NCBI RefSeq assembly: GCF_028737215.1
Contig: NZ_JAQZAM010000007.1
Span: 186,001-250,000, forward strand
From: Actinomycetospora chibensis
GTDB taxonomy: Bacteria > Actinomycetota > Actinomycetes > Mycobacteriales > Pseudonocardiaceae
Direction of reading: 5' to 3'
Length of the DNA stretch: 64,000 nucleotides
Positions 28,577 through 37,794 of this stretch are shown piece after piece (position 1 is the first letter of the stretch; each line of letters starts with the position of its first letter). A model generated the notes under the pieces. That model ran no database searches. It had not been told where the DNA came from and saw nothing but the letters and a program-made list of their open reading frames with translations. The position numbers and the translations under genes are program-made.

Positions 28577-29593
28577 TCAGGCCCGCGCCCGGGCGAAGGC
28601 CCAGGCGTCGGCGACGATGCCGTCGAGGTCGGTGTGGGTGGGCTTCCAGCCCAGCTCGGCGCGGGCCCGGGCCGAGGACGCCACGAGCACGCCCGGATCG
28701 CCGGCGCGCCGCGGCGCCACGCGCGCCGGGATGGCGTGGCCGGTCACCCGGCGGCAGGCCTCGATCACCTCGAGCACGGAGAAGCCCTGCCCGTTGCCCA
28801 GGTTGCACACGAGGTGCCCGCCCGTCCCGCCGTCGCCGCGGGCCAGCAGGTCCAGTGCGAGCACGTGGGCCTCGGCGAGGTCGTCGACGTGGATGTAGTC
28901 GCGCACGCAGGTGCCGTCGGGGGTGGGCCAGTCGTCGCCGTAGATCGCGATCTCGTCGCGCTGCCCGAGGGCGACCTGGAGGACGAGGGGGATGAGGTGG
29001 GTCTCGACGGTGTGCCGCTCGCCCAGCGCGGCGGTGCTGCCGCCACCGTCGGCGCCGCCGTCGGTGCCGTGGGCCCCGGCGACGTTGAAGTAGCGCAGGC
29101 TCACCGCGCGGAGCGCGCCGCCCGAGGCCGCGGCGTAGTTGCCGATCGCGAGGTCGACGGCGAGCTTCGTCGCGCCGTAGGTGTTGGTCGGGCGCGTCGG
29201 CGCGTCCTCGGTGATCGGGGAGCCCTCGGGCTCGCCGTAGGTGGCCGCGGTCGAGGAGAACACCAGCCGCGGCACGTCGTGGCGCCGCAGGGCGTCGAGC
29301 AGCGCGACGGTGGTCACGACGTTGCCGTGCCAGTACTTCGCGGGCTTCTCGGCCGACTCGCCCACCAGCGAGCGCGCCGCGCAGTGCACGACGCCGTCGA
29401 CGTCACCCCCGCCGAGCACCTCGTCGGCGACCTCCGCGACGTCGCCCACCACGAGGCGCGCGCCCTCGGGCACCGCGTCCCGGTGCCCCGTCGACAGGTC
29501 GTCGACCACCACCACGTCGTTGCCCGCGTCCAGCAGGTACCGGGCGCACACGCTGCCCACGTACCCCGCGCCCCCCGTGACCACCAGCGTCAT
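28577..29593 (-). CDS. galE: UDP-glucose 4-epimerase
   Basis: 338 residues. Extended short-chain dehydrogenase: NAD-binding GGAGYVGS at residues 7-14, DDLSTGH, the catalytic Tyr139 and Lys143 in [10 protein letters not shown], and [10 protein letters not shown] and [22 protein letters not shown], the signature that separates GalE from other epimerases. It interconverts UDP-glucose and UDP-galactose, feeding cell-wall galactan and polysaccharide synthesis. It is convergent with the DUF4192 gene and lies downstream of ideR on the same strand, with a 48-bp gap. Confidence 0.94.
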   Translation of the reverse strand: MTLVVTGGAGYVGSVCARYLLDAGNDVVVVDDLSTGHRDAVPEGARLVVGDVAEVADEVLGGGDVDGVVHCAARSLVGESAEKPAKYWHGNVVTTVALLDALRRHDVPRLVFSSTAATYGEPEGSPITEDAPTRPTNTYGATKLAVDLAIGNYAAASGGALRAVSLRYFNVAGAHGTDGGADGGGSTAALGERHTVETHLIPLVLQVALGQRDEIAIYGDDWPTPDGTCVRDYIHVDDLAEAHVLALDLLARGDGGTGGHLVCNLGNGQGFSVLEVIEACRRVTGHAIPARVAPRRAGDPGVLVASSARARAELGWKPTHTDLDGIVADAWAFARARA

Positions 29594-29641
29594 GACGGCC
29601 AGTGTGCCGGGCCCCCGGCGTGGGCCCGGCGGGGGGAGGAG

Positions 29642-30364
29642 CTACTGGGCGCGCACCAGCACGGCGTGGGCCACCAGCGGGTCGACCTGCGCGCTCGAGC
29701 CCTTGTGGCCGACGCCCACGGCGTCGCCGAAGCGGGGGATGGCCACGACGTCGACGTCGCTGCCCGGCAGGACGCCTGCGCTCTTGAGCTCGGCCATGAG
29801 CTGCTCGTTGAGCTGGATGTGCTCGGCGATGCGGCGCACCTCGACCTTGCCGCCGCCGCCGCGGGCGAACTCGTCGAGCCGCACGAGACCCGCCTCGTCG
29901 GGGGTGGGGGTGCGCGTCGGGGCCGCGGGCTCCTCGCCGTCGCTGGTGCGGAGGGTCTCGAGACCGGGGATCGGGTTGCCGTACGGCGACACCGAGGGCT
30001 CGCCGAGCAGCGTGAAGAGCTTGCGCTCGACGGCGTCGCTCATGACGTGCTCCCAGCGGCACGCCTCGACGTGCACGTGCTCCCACTCGAGCCCGATGAC
30101 GTTGACGAGCAGCAGCTCGGCGAGGCGGTGCTTCCGCATGACGGCCACCGCCTTGGCGCGGCCGCCGGGGGTGAGCTCGAGATGACGATCGCCCGCGACG
30201 TGGACCAGACCGTCGCGCTCCATGCGGGCGACGGTCTGGCTGACGGTGGGACCGCTCTGCTCCAGGCGCTCGGCGATGCGGGCTCGGAGGGGGACGACCC
30301 CTTCCTCCTCGAGCTCGTAGATCGTCCGGAGATACATCTCGGTGGTGTCGATGAGGTCGTTCAT
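29642..30364 (-). CDS. ideR: Iron-dependent regulator of the DtxR/IdeR family
   Basis: 240 residues from ATG 30364, with AAAGGGG 7 nt upstream. Residue numbering matches DtxR exactly: primary metal site Met10, Cys102, Glu105, His106; ancillary site His79, Glu83, His98. The N-terminal winged helix contains LRARIAERLEQSGPTVSQTVARMERDGL, and the C-terminus is the SH3-like FeoA domain (AGVLPGSDVDVVAIPRFGDAVGVG). With Fe(II) it represses siderophore and uptake genes and may activate storage genes. Residues 135-155 form an extended linker. In mycobacteria ideR sits next to sigB; here about 6 kb of inserted genes separate them. Confidence 0.95.
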   Translation of the reverse strand: MNDLIDTTEMYLRTIYELEEEGVVPLRARIAERLEQSGPTVSQTVARMERDGLVHVAGDRHLELTPGGRAKAVAVMRKHRLAELLLVNVIGLEWEHVHVEACRWEHVMSDAVERKLFTLLGEPSVSPYGNPIPGLETLRTSDGEEPAAPTRTPTPDEAGLVRLDEFARGGGGKVEVRRIAEHIQLNEQLMAELKSAGVLPGSDVDVVAIPRFGDAVGVGHKGSSAQVDPLVAHAVLVRAQ

Positions 30365-30386
30365 GCACACCCCTTTCCGCTCACCA

Positions 30387-30411
30387 ATAGTACCGACGGT
30401 GTCCGACACCG
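30387..30411 (-). promoter_or_regulatory. ideR promoter with overlapping palindrome
   Basis: On the minus strand TACTAT (plus 30387-30392) fits a -10 element 22 bp before the ideR ATG. The palindrome CGGTGTCCGACACCG (30397-30411) overlaps the -35 area and lies in the divergent promoter shared with the sulfurtransferase gene. It does not resemble the IdeR box. Confidence 0.5.
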
Positions 30412-30450
30412 ATACGGCGGCGAGGTGGTGCCACAGGGCACGATCGACGC

Positions 30451-31389
30451 ATGGACACCGAGTCGGGTCCCCTGCCCACCCCCGTCGTCGGAGTCGGCTG
30501 GCTCCGGGACGCCCTCGAGCGCCCTGCGGGGCGCCCGGTCGTGCTCGACGTGCGGTGGACGCTGCGGCCGCCACCCCGCAACGCCAAGGAGCGCAAGGCC
30601 GCCGCCCGCGAGGACCCGCCGGGCCTCGTCGAGCACGACGCCGGGCACATCCCCGGCGCCGTCTACGTCGACCTCGACACCGAGCTCGCCGGCCCGCCGG
30701 GCCCCGCGGGGCGCCACCCGCTGCCCGACCCCGACGTGCTCGAGGAGACCCTGCAGCGCGCCGGCGCCGTGGACGACTCCGAGATCGTCGTCTACGACGG
30801 CGGCGACGGGATGGCGTCGTCGCGGGCCTGGTGGGTGCTTCGCTGGGCGGGCATCCGGCCCGACCGGGTCGCGGTGCTCGACGGCGGATGGCCGGCGTGG
30901 GTGGCCGCGGGCGGTGAGGTCTCGACGGTCGGCGGGGGCGTGCGCCGCCCCGGCACGCTGCGCGTCGACGCCGGCGCAATGCCGGTGCTCACCGCCTCCG
31001 GCGCGGCCGACGTCGCCGCGGCGCGCGACGCCGTCCTGCTCGACGGGCGCTCCGCCGAGCGATTCCGGGGCGAGACCGAGCCGATCGACCCGGTCGCGGG
31101 CCACGTGCCCGGCGCCGAGAACCTGCCGGCCGCCGCGCTCATCGGCGACGACGGCCACTGGCGCGCGGCCGACGACGCGGCGTCGGTGCTGCGCCCGCTG
31201 GTCGAGGACGCGGGGACGGTCGGCGCCTACTGCGGCTCCGGGGTCAGCGCGGCGATGCTCGTGCTCGGTCTCGAGCACGCCGGCCTGCGGACACCCGCGG
31301 ATCCCGCCGGGCTCTACGTCGGGAGCTGGTCACACTGGTGCGGGACGGGACGGCCCGTCGAGACCGGCCCCGGTACCGTCGCCACGTGA
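30451..31389 (+). CDS. Sulfurtransferase with two rhodanese domains
   Basis: 312 residues. The N-terminal inactive rhodanese domain (VVLDVRWTLRPP, HDAGHIPGAVYVDLDTELAG) is followed by the catalytic domain with HVPGAENLPAAAL and the active-site loop AYCGSGVSA, Cys261 accepting sulfane sulfur. Loop CGSGV is closer to 3-mercaptopyruvate sulfurtransferases than the CRKGVT of thiosulfate types, so the donor could be 3-mercaptopyruvate or thiosulfate. Cytoplasmic. The stop overlaps the start of acuC as GTGA, so the two genes are likely cotranslated. Confidence 0.92.
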   Translation: MDTESGPLPTPVVGVGWLRDALERPAGRPVVLDVRWTLRPPPRNAKERKAAAREDPPGLVEHDAGHIPGAVYVDLDTELAGPPGPAGRHPLPDPDVLEETLQRAGAVDDSEIVVYDGGDGMASSRAWWVLRWAGIRPDRVAVLDGGWPAWVAAGGEVSTVGGGVRRPGTLRVDAGAMPVLTASGAADVAAARDAVLLDGRSAERFRGETEPIDPVAGHVPGAENLPAAALIGDDGHWRAADDAASVLRPLVEDAGTVGAYCGSGVSAAMLVLGLEHAGLRTPADPAGLYVGSWSHWCGTGRPVETGPGTVAT

Positions 31390-32585
31390 CCAGCTCCGGA
31401 GCGCCGACGGTGGACCCGGCCCGCGTGGCCGTGGTCTGGGACGAGAGCCTCCTGGGCTACAAGCTCTCGGAGTCGCACCCGCTGCACCCGGTCCGCCTCG
31501 ACCTCACGATGCGTCTCGCGCGTTCGCTGGGCGTGCTCGACGGCATCGACCTGCTGGCCCCGACGATGGCACCCGACGAGGAGCTGCGCCGCATCCACGT
31601 GGCCAGCTACCTCGACGCGGTGCGGGTCGCCCCGGAGCGCGGCGAGGACATGGCCCACCAGCTCGGGACGTCCGACAACCCGATCTTCGAGGGCATGCAC
31701 GAGGCGAGCGCCCTGGCCACCGGGGCCTCGATCGCCGCGGCCCGGGAGATCGCCGAGGGCCGCGCCGACCGCGCGATCAACATCGCCGGCGGCCTGCACC
31801 ACGCCATGGCCGACCACGCGTGGGGTTTCTGCGTCTACAACGACTGCGCGGTCGCGATCTCGTGGCTGCTCGACCACGGCTACGAGCGCATCTGCTACCT
31901 GGACACCGACGTCCACCACGGCGACGGCGTCCAGGCCGCGTTCTACGACGACGACCGCGTGCTGACGATCTCGATGCACCAGCACCCGCGGACGTTGTGG
32001 CCCGGCACCGGGTTCGCCTCCGAGCTCGGCAGCGGCCGGGCGTCGGGCACCGCGGTCAACCTCGCACTGCCGCCCGGCACCCGCGACCAGGGCTGGCTGC
32101 GGGCGTTCAGCGCCGTCGTCCCGTCGCTGCTGGGCGCCTTCCGGCCGCAGATCCTCGTCACCCAGTGCGGGGTGGACACCCACCACGAGGACCCACTGGC
32201 CGAGCTGTCGCTCACCGTCGACGGCCACCGCGCGATCTACAGCCGGCTGCGGGAGCTCGCGGCCGAGTACTCCGACGGCAAGTGGCTCGCCCTCGGCGGG
32301 GGCGGGTACGGGCTCTTCCGCGCCGTGCCCCGGTCCTGGACCCACCTGCTGGCCACCGTCCTCGACCGCGACGTCGAGCCGCACCGCCCGATCCCTGCGG
32401 ACTGGACGTCGTACGCCACCGAGAAGACCCGGCGCCCGCTGCCGACGTCGATGACCGAGGAAGCGCCCACCGACTTCGAGCGCTGGGGCGGCTTCACCGA
32501 GGTCGAGGTCGACCCGTTCCTGCTCGAGACCCGCCGCGCGGTGTTCCCCCTGCACGGCCTGGACCCGGCGGACACCCGCGACTGA
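31386..32585 (+). CDS. acuC: Acetoin-utilisation protein AcuC / class I-type protein deacetylase
   Basis: 399 residues from GTG 31386 (GTGA overlap with the preceding gene). Histone-deacetylase fold: HPLHPVRLDLTM near the start, GGLHHAMADHAWGFCVYND (charge-relay His pair), zinc-binding DTDVHHGDGVQ at about residues 172-183, QCGVDTHHEDPL and GGGGYGLFRAVPRSW. AcuC removes acetyl groups from proteins, in Bacillus from acetyl-CoA synthetase. The next gene is a Pat-type acetyltransferase and acs lies 7 kb further on, which fits a reversible acetylation circuit controlling acetate use. Confidence 0.94.
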   Translation: MTSSGAPTVDPARVAVVWDESLLGYKLSESHPLHPVRLDLTMRLARSLGVLDGIDLLAPTMAPDEELRRIHVASYLDAVRVAPERGEDMAHQLGTSDNPIFEGMHEASALATGASIAAAREIAEGRADRAINIAGGLHHAMADHAWGFCVYNDCAVAISWLLDHGYERICYLDTDVHHGDGVQAAFYDDDRVLTISMHQHPRTLWPGTGFASELGSGRASGTAVNLALPPGTRDQGWLRAFSAVVPSLLGAFRPQILVTQCGVDTHHEDPLAELSLTVDGHRAIYSRLRELAAEYSDGKWLALGGGGYGLFRAVPRSWTHLLATVLDRDVEPHRPIPADWTSYATEKTRRPLPTSMTEEAPTDFERWGGFTEVEVDPFLLETRRAVFPLHGLDPADTRD

Positions 32586-32604
32586 CACCCCGACGAGGGC
32601 GAGG

Positions 32605-35298
32605 ATGACCGAGATCGCCGACCCCGACGCCACGACCGCAGAGGTCCGGGCGGTGCCCGACGCGCCCTACCCCGCGCACTGGGAGGCCGACGTCGTGGCC
32701 TCCGACGGCGCGACGGCACACCTGCGCCCGATCTCGGCCGATGACGCGGACGACGTGGTCGCGTTCCACGGCCGGCTGTCGGACCGCACCCGCTACTTCC
32801 GGTACTTCAGCCCCTACCCGCACATCCCCGAGCGCGACCTCAAGAACTTCGTCGAGGTCGACCACCACGACCGCGTGGCCCTCGTGCTCTGGCTCGGTCG
32901 CGAGATCATCGCCATCGGGCGCTACGTGCGGCTCGCGCAGACCACGGCGGCCGAGGTCGCGTTCGTCGTGCGCGACGACCACCAGGGCCGGGGTCTCGGA
33001 TCGATCCTGCTCGAGCACCTCGCCGCGGCCGCCCGCGAGTGCGGCCTCACGCGTTTCGTCGCCGAGGTGCTCACCGAGAACCACCAGATGGTCCGCGTCT
33101 TCCGCGATGCCGGGTTCGAGGTCAGCCGCGCGCTCGAGGGGTCGACCCTGCACCTGGAGTTCGACGTCGCGTCCACCTCGCGGGCCCGCGAGGTGCAGCT
33201 CGCGCGGGAGCAGCGCGCCGAGGCCCGCAGCGTCGCCAACGTGCTCTCGCCGCGCTCGGTGGCCGTCGTGGGCGCCTCGCCCGACGAGACGAAGATCGGC
33301 CACGTCGTCCTCGCGAACCTGCTGCGCGGCGGCTTCACCGGCCCCGTCTACCCGGTGCACCCGGAGGCGCGGTCGGTGCGCGGGGTGCGCGCGTACCCGA
33401 GCGTCACCGACATCCCCGACGACGTGGACCTCGCGGTCCTGGCGGTCCCTCCGGACGAGGTTCCGGGCGTCTTCGACGCGTGCCTCGAGAAGGGGGTGCG
33501 GGGGCTCGTCGTCATCACCTCGGGCTTCGGCGAGACCGGCCCGACGGGGCTCGCCGCGCAGCGCGAGCTGGTCACCGCCGCCCGCGCGAACGGCATGCGG
33601 GTGGTGGGCCCGAGCGCGCTCGGCGTCGTCAACCTCGCCGCGGACGTGTCGCTCAACGCCTCGCTCGCGCCGCGGCTGCCCCCGCCGGGCCGGGTGGGCT
33701 TCTTCTGTCAGTCCGGTGCGCTCGGCATCCAGATCCTCGCCGCCGCGGCCGAGCGTCGCCTCGGGCTGTCGTCGTTCGTCTCGGCGGGCAACCGCGCCGA
33801 CCTCTCGGGCAACGACCTCATGCAGTACTGGGACACCGATCCCGACACCGACGTCGTCCTGCTCTACCTCGAGACGTTCGGCAATCCGCGCAAGTTCGCC
33901 CGGGTCGCGCGCCGGCTCGCCCGGACGAAGCCCGTGATCGCGGTGAAGAGCGGGCGCCACGTCGCCGCCGCGCCGGGCCTCGCGGGCAGCGCGCAGCCCA
34001 TCGACGAGGCCGCCGTGGGCGCGGTGTTCGACCAGTCCGGGGTGATCCGTGTCGACTCGGTCGACGAGCTCTTCGACGCCGCCCAGCTGCTCGCCCACCA
34101 ACCCCTGCCGCCCGGCCCGCGGATCGGGATCGTCGGCAACTCCACGGCGCTGGGCGTGCTGGCCGCGGACGTCGTGCTCGCCCAGGGCCTGTTCCTCGCC
34201 CGGGACCCGGTCGACCTGGGGACGTCCAGCGGCGCCGAGGAGCTGCGCGCGGCGGTGGCCGACCTCCTCGCCGACGACCAGTGCGACGCCCTGGTCGTCG
34301 TCTTCGTGCCGGCGATCACCACCGACCCCACCGACCACGCCCGGGCCCTCGCCGACGCGGTCCGCGGCGCCGAGAAGCCCGTGGTCTCGACGTTCCTGGC
34401 CTCCGAGGGTGTCCCCGAGGTGCTCACGGTCTCCGACGGCGAGGGCGGCGGACCGCAGCGCGGCAGCATCCCGTCGTACCCGAGCCCCGAGCGCGCGGTG
34501 CTCGCGCTGGCCCGCGCGGTGCGCTACACGCAGTGGCGCTCGCGGCCGGTCGGCGACTTCGTCGTCCCGTCCGGAGTCGACCTCGAGGCGGCGCAGACGC
34601 TCGTCGCGGCGATCGAGCCCGGCCCGCGCACGTTGCTCACCGACGAGCAGGCCGACGCGCTGCTGCGCTGCGTCGGGGTGATCGTGGCGCCGTTCCGCCG
34701 GGTGCGCTCGGCCGACGACGCGGTCGCCGTGGCGCGGGAGCTGGGCGGCGCGGTGGTGCTCAAGACCGCCGATCGCAGCTGGCGACACCGCACCGACCTG
34801 CGCGGGGTGCACGTGGGGCTCACCGAGTCCACCGCCATCGCGAGCGCCTACGAGCAGCTCGTCGAGCTCTCGGGCTCCGACGAGGTGTACGTCCAGGTGC
34901 AGGCCCCGCCGGGGATCCCGTGCGTGGTGGAGGTGCGCGACGACCCGTCGTTCGGCTCGCTCGTGTCGTTCGGGCTCGCCGGGGTGGTGGGGGAGCTGCT
35001 CGGCGACCGCGCCTACCGCGCCACGCCGCTGTCGACGATGGACGCGGCGACGCTCGTGCGCGCCCCCCGGGCCGCCCCGCTGCTCGACGGCTACCGGGGC
35101 GCCCGCCGGGCGGACCTGCCCGCCCTCGAGGACCTCGTGCTCCGGATCGGCGTGCTCGCCGACGCCGTTCCCGAGATCCGCTCGCTCGTGCTCGACCCGG
35201 TGCTCGCCGCCGAGCGCGGGGCGCACGCCACCGGCGTCACCGTGGTGCTCGGCCCTCCGCCGGGTCCCAGCGACGCCGGGCCGCGCCGGTTGCGCTAG
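32605..35298 (+). CDS. Bifunctional GNAT acetyltransferase / NDP-forming acyl-CoA synthetase-like protein (Pat type)
   Basis: 897 residues. Domain order: GNAT at about residues 30-175 (VVRDDHQGRGLGSILLEHL, acetyl-CoA loop QGRGLG); CoA-binding Rossmann domain from about 213 (SVAVVGASPDETKIGHVVLANLL); succinyl-CoA-ligase-like domains (FFCQSGALGIQIL near 367, where the active His of true ligases is not obvious); C-terminal ATP-grasp (about 660-890, LVLKTADRSWRHRTDLRGVHVGL). N-terminal GNAT fused to a ligase-like body is the layout of actinobacterial protein acetyltransferases such as S. lividans PatA, which acetylate and switch off Acs. It lies 19 bp after acuC. Confidence 0.9.
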   Translation: MTEIADPDATTAEVRAVPDAPYPAHWEADVVASDGATAHLRPISADDADDVVAFHGRLSDRTRYFRYFSPYPHIPERDLKNFVEVDHHDRVALVLWLGREIIAIGRYVRLAQTTAAEVAFVVRDDHQGRGLGSILLEHLAAAARECGLTRFVAEVLTENHQMVRVFRDAGFEVSRALEGSTLHLEFDVASTSRAREVQLAREQRAEARSVANVLSPRSVAVVGASPDETKIGHVVLANLLRGGFTGPVYPVHPEARSVRGVRAYPSVTDIPDDVDLAVLAVPPDEVPGVFDACLEKGVRGLVVITSGFGETGPTGLAAQRELVTAARANGMRVVGPSALGVVNLAADVSLNASLAPRLPPPGRVGFFCQSGALGIQILAAAAERRLGLSSFVSAGNRADLSGNDLMQYWDTDPDTDVVLLYLETFGNPRKFARVARRLARTKPVIAVKSGRHVAAAPGLAGSAQPIDEAAVGAVFDQSGVIRVDSVDELFDAAQLLAHQPLPPGPRIGIVGNSTALGVLAADVVLAQGLFLARDPVDLGTSSGAEELRAAVADLLADDQCDALVVVFVPAITTDPTDHARALADAVRGAEKPVVSTFLASEGVPEVLTVSDGEGGGPQRGSIPSYPSPERAVLALARAVRYTQWRSRPVGDFVVPSGVDLEAAQTLVAAIEPGPRTLLTDEQADALLRCVGVIVAPFRRVRSADDAVAVARELGGAVVLKTADRSWRHRTDLRGVHVGLTESTAIASAYEQLVELSGSDEVYVQVQAPPGIPCVVEVRDDPSFGSLVSFGLAGVVGELLGDRAYRATPLSTMDAATLVRAPRAAPLLDGYRGARRADLPALEDLVLRIGVLADAVPEIRSLVLDPVLAAERGAHATGVTVVLGPPPGPSDAGPRRLR

Positions 35299-35382
35299 CG
35301 CGTCCTCCGAGCCAGAGCACCCGAAAGTGCTCACGGGAGCGCAGCACACCGCGGACGACGGCGCCCTACCGTCGGACGCACC

Positions 35383-35874
35383 ATGCGCCACGCATTCGCG
35401 ATCCCGCCGGTCCTGCGCCTCGGTCTGCTCGCGGCCGTCGTCCTGCTCGCCGCCGGCTGCGGTGAGGCGGGGGAGACGCCGGCCCCCCCGACCGCGGCCA
35501 CGATCCCCACCGGCGCGCCGCCGGCGAACCGCCCCGTCCCGGCGACCCCGGACCCGCTGGTGGCGACACCGCCCGCGGGCACGACGGTGCTCCCCGTCGA
35601 GCGGGTCGACGCCGGGGCGCTGCCGGCGGGGCTGCCGACGCTCGTCTGGACCCGAGGGGACCGCACCCTCGGCGTCTACGGACGCGCGGGTGGGTGCACG
35701 GACGCGCGGCTGGAGGTCGTCGAGCAGGGCGCGGAGCGCGTCGTCCTGCGGGTCGTCCAGTTCACGACCGGCCCCGGGCCGTGCACGCGCGAGCTGCTCT
35801 ACCCGCCGCTCGAAGTGACCCTCGACGCCCCGTTGGACCGGCGTCCGGTGGTGCTCACCGGGCAGGTGCCCTGA
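35383..35874 (+). CDS. Small lipoprotein of unknown function
   Basis: 163 residues with a lipoprotein signal (RLGLLAAVVLLAAGC, lipobox LAAGC, acylated Cys near residue 26). A Pro/Thr-rich linker follows (residues 35-70, [20 protein letters not shown]), then a compact domain with two cysteines that could pair (GGCTDARLEVVEQG ... GPGPCTRELLYPPLEVTLD). Probably anchored on the outer face of the cytoplasmic membrane. No family recognised; the pattern of the C-terminal domain resembles small actinobacterial lipoproteins that end in a strand-rich module. Convergent with sigB. Confidence 0.8.
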   Translation: MRHAFAIPPVLRLGLLAAVVLLAAGCGEAGETPAPPTAATIPTGAPPANRPVPATPDPLVATPPAGTTVLPVERVDAGALPAGLPTLVWTRGDRTLGVYGRAGGCTDARLEVVEQGAERVVLRVVQFTTGPGPCTRELLYPPLEVTLDAPLDRRPVVLTGQVP

Positions 35875-36000
35875 GGGCGGTGGGAGCCCGGACCCCGGAA
35901 AGCCGGAAGACCGGGCCGGCCCCCGACCGTCCCGGTCTCCCGTCGCGAGGCGAGGTCGGGTTGCGACCTGCCGTCGTGGATTGTGGCCGAGCCGGTGGAC

Positions 36001-36014
36001 CCCACGTGAGTGGG
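36001..36014. terminator. Weak hairpin between the lipoprotein gene and sigB
   Basis: CCCAC-GTGA-GTGGG forms a 5-bp stem with a stable GNRA-like loop in the 259-bp convergent gap. The remaining gap shows only poorly matched short repeats. Possible terminator, low certainty. Confidence 0.3.
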
Positions 36015-36133
36015 ATCACACCCGGCCCGTGCGCCTCAGACTGCCGTTACCGGCCAGTCACCGTCAATGCGCAGTTCGGGCCACCGACCGGAACGATCCC
36101 GACACGGTGCGTCGCCGAACCGGGGTCGCGCGG

Positions 36134-37129
36134 TCAGCTCGCGGCGTAGGCCTTGAGCCGGCTGGCACGGTCGCCGTCGCGGAGCTTGACCATGACCTCG
36201 CGCTCGATCTGGCGCACCCGCTCGCGGGAGAGCCCGAACTGCCGGCCGATCTGGTCGAGCGTGCGCGGCTGGCCGTCGTCCAGGCCGTAGCGCAGCCGGA
36301 TGACGTTCTGCTCCCGCTCGTCGAGCGTCGCGATGACGCGGCGCATGTCGTCGTGGAGCAGGCCGGAGATGACCGTCGACTCGGCGTCGGTGGCCTCGGC
36401 GTCCTCGATGAAGTCCCCGAGCGGGGCCTCCTCCTCGGAGCCGACCGGCATGTCCAGGCTCACCGGGTCGCGGCTGTGGTCGAGGAGGTCCGCGACCTTC
36501 TCCACCGCGATGCCCGACTCCTCGGCCAGCTCCTCGTGGGTGGCCTCGCGGCCGAGGGTCTGGTGGAGGTCGCGCTTGATCCGGGCGAGCTTGTTGACCT
36601 GCTCGACCAGGTGGACGGGCAGACGGATGGTGCGGGCCTGGTCGGCCATGCCACGGGTGATGGCCTGGCGGATCCACCACGTCGCGTACGTCGAGAACTT
36701 GAAGCCCTTGGCGTAGTCGAACTTCTCCACGGCGCGGATCAGGCCGAGGTTGCCCTCCTGGATCAGGTCCAGCAGCGGCATGCCGCGTCCCGTGTAGCGC
36801 TTGGCCAGCGAGACGACCAGGCGCAGGTTCGCCTCGAGCAGGTGCGCGCGGGCCCGCCGACCGTCGCGGGCCACGGCCCGGAGGTCGGAGGCGCGCTGGG
36901 GGTCGAGGTCCTCGGACTGCTCGAGCAGGTGCGCCGCGTAGACGCCCGCCTCGATGCGGCGTGCCAGGTCCACCTCGTCGGCGGCCGTCAGCAGCGCGGT
37001 TTTTCCGATACCGTTGAGGTAGACGCGGACGAGGTCCGCCGCAGGGCCCTGGGCGTCGAGGTCGCTCTCGGCAGACCCGGTCGGCGTGGCCGCCTCGGGG
37101 CCGGTCTGCGGTGCGAGTGTCGCCGTCAT
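36134..37129 (-). CDS. sigB: Principal-like (group 2) sigma factor SigB/HrdA type
   Basis: 331 residues; ATG 37129 has GGGAGGAAG upstream. It lacks the long N-terminal region of SigA. Region 1.2 is [16 protein letters not shown]; regions 2.1-2.4 include [56 protein letters not shown] (nearly the same as SigA at 61,152); region 4.2 is [20 protein letters not shown]. It should recognise SigA-like promoters and serve in stationary phase or stress, as SigB in Mycobacterium. Convergent with a lipoprotein gene; the upstream gap of 190 bp before dtd holds its promoter. Confidence 0.94.
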   Translation of the reverse strand: MTATLAPQTGPEAATPTGSAESDLDAQGPAADLVRVYLNGIGKTALLTAADEVDLARRIEAGVYAAHLLEQSEDLDPQRASDLRAVARDGRRARAHLLEANLRLVVSLAKRYTGRGMPLLDLIQEGNLGLIRAVEKFDYAKGFKFSTYATWWIRQAITRGMADQARTIRLPVHLVEQVNKLARIKRDLHQTLGREATHEELAEESGIAVEKVADLLDHSRDPVSLDMPVGSEEEAPLGDFIEDAEATDAESTVISGLLHDDMRRVIATLDEREQNVIRLRYGLDDGQPRTLDQIGRQFGLSRERVRQIEREVMVKLRDGDRASRLKAYAAS

Positions 37130-37319
37130 TGCTTCCTCCCTGCGCGGCGCGAAGGTGCTGTGGCGCCGCTACATCTGGTCGAACGCGTCGGGGACGGCGT
37201 TCGTTCCCGTCGTGGGATACAACAGTGGGGTGCCCGCTGTGGCGTGCCCGACGCATGGCGCGCGCCACCTGCGGGCAACGACTTCCGGATCTCCACCCGA
37301 CGGCCCGAGCGCGGCTGCG

Positions 37320-37787
37320 CTACGTCTCCACGAGCACCGTGAAGGGGCCGTCGTTGCTGGACACAACGCGCATGTCGGCCCCGAACTTCCCCTCCGCGAC
37401 GGGCGCCCCGCGCCGGCGTAGCGCCTCGACCACCCCCTCGACCGCCGCGCGCGCCACTGCCGGAGGTGCGGCCGCGGACCACGAGGGGCGCCGGCCCTTG
37501 CGGGTGTCGCCGTAGAGGGTGAACTGGCTGACGACGAGCAGGCCGGCCCCGGTCTCGGCGCAGGAGCGCTCGTCGCCTCTCCTTTCCCCGTCGCTGCGCT
37601 CGCCCCTGAGCAGGCGCAGCTCGTGGAGCTTGCGCGCCATGGTCTCCGGGGCGTCGGGACCGTCGTCGCGGTGGACCCCGAGCAGCACGAGCAGCCCGGG
37701 GGCGTCCAGCTCGCCGACGACCTCGTCGCCCTCGGGGCCCTCGACGGTCACGCGCGCCCAGGCCACGCGGCTCACGACGGCCCGCAC
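37320..37787 (-). CDS. dtd: D-aminoacyl-tRNA deacylase
   Basis: 155 residues from GTG 37787 with GAGGGTGA just upstream. Family motifs: MRAVVSRVAWARVTVEG at the start, LLVLLGVHRDD, the catalytic loop VVSQFTLYGDTRKGRRPSW (Thr nucleophile of SQFT) and the proofreading GAPVAEGKFGADMRV (a Gly-Ala-Pro variant of the usual Gly-cis-Pro) near the C-terminus. It frees D-amino acids from mischarged tRNA. The stretch LRGERSDGERRGDERSCAETG, where family members normally have a short FEDxxGxMNxS loop, contains a 20-bp repeat also found in sthA, so the loop has probably been remodelled. Activity may still be kept since the catalytic motifs are intact. Confidence 0.9.
   Translation of the reverse strand: MRAVVSRVAWARVTVEGPEGDEVVGELDAPGLLVLLGVHRDDGPDAPETMARKLHELRLLRGERSDGERRGDERSCAETGAGLLVVSQFTLYGDTRKGRRPSWSAAAPPAVARAAVEGVVEALRRRGAPVAEGKFGADMRVVSSNDGPFTVLVET
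37587..37606 (-). repeat. 20-bp repeat inserted in frame in dtd
   Basis: Second copy of CCCGTCGCTGCGCTCGCCCC (first at 26883-26902 in sthA), read here too as RGERSDG. It replaces part of the conserved loop before the catalytic SQFT motif. Confidence 0.75.
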
Positions 37788-37794
37788 GTCACCC

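Noticed and set aside
30365-30450. IdeR box in the ideR promoter
   Set aside because: No sequence close to TTAGGTTAGGCTAACCTAA; the palindrome present is GC-rich and different.
35315-35332. Small hairpin GAGCAC-CCGAAA-GTGCTC after the Pat-type gene
   Set aside because: Six base pairs only, no U-tract; too weak to call a terminator with confidence.
32494-35391. Long minus-strand frame opposite the Pat-type gene
   Set aside because: Antisense shadow with no start signal or family motifs; plus-strand domain architecture is complete.
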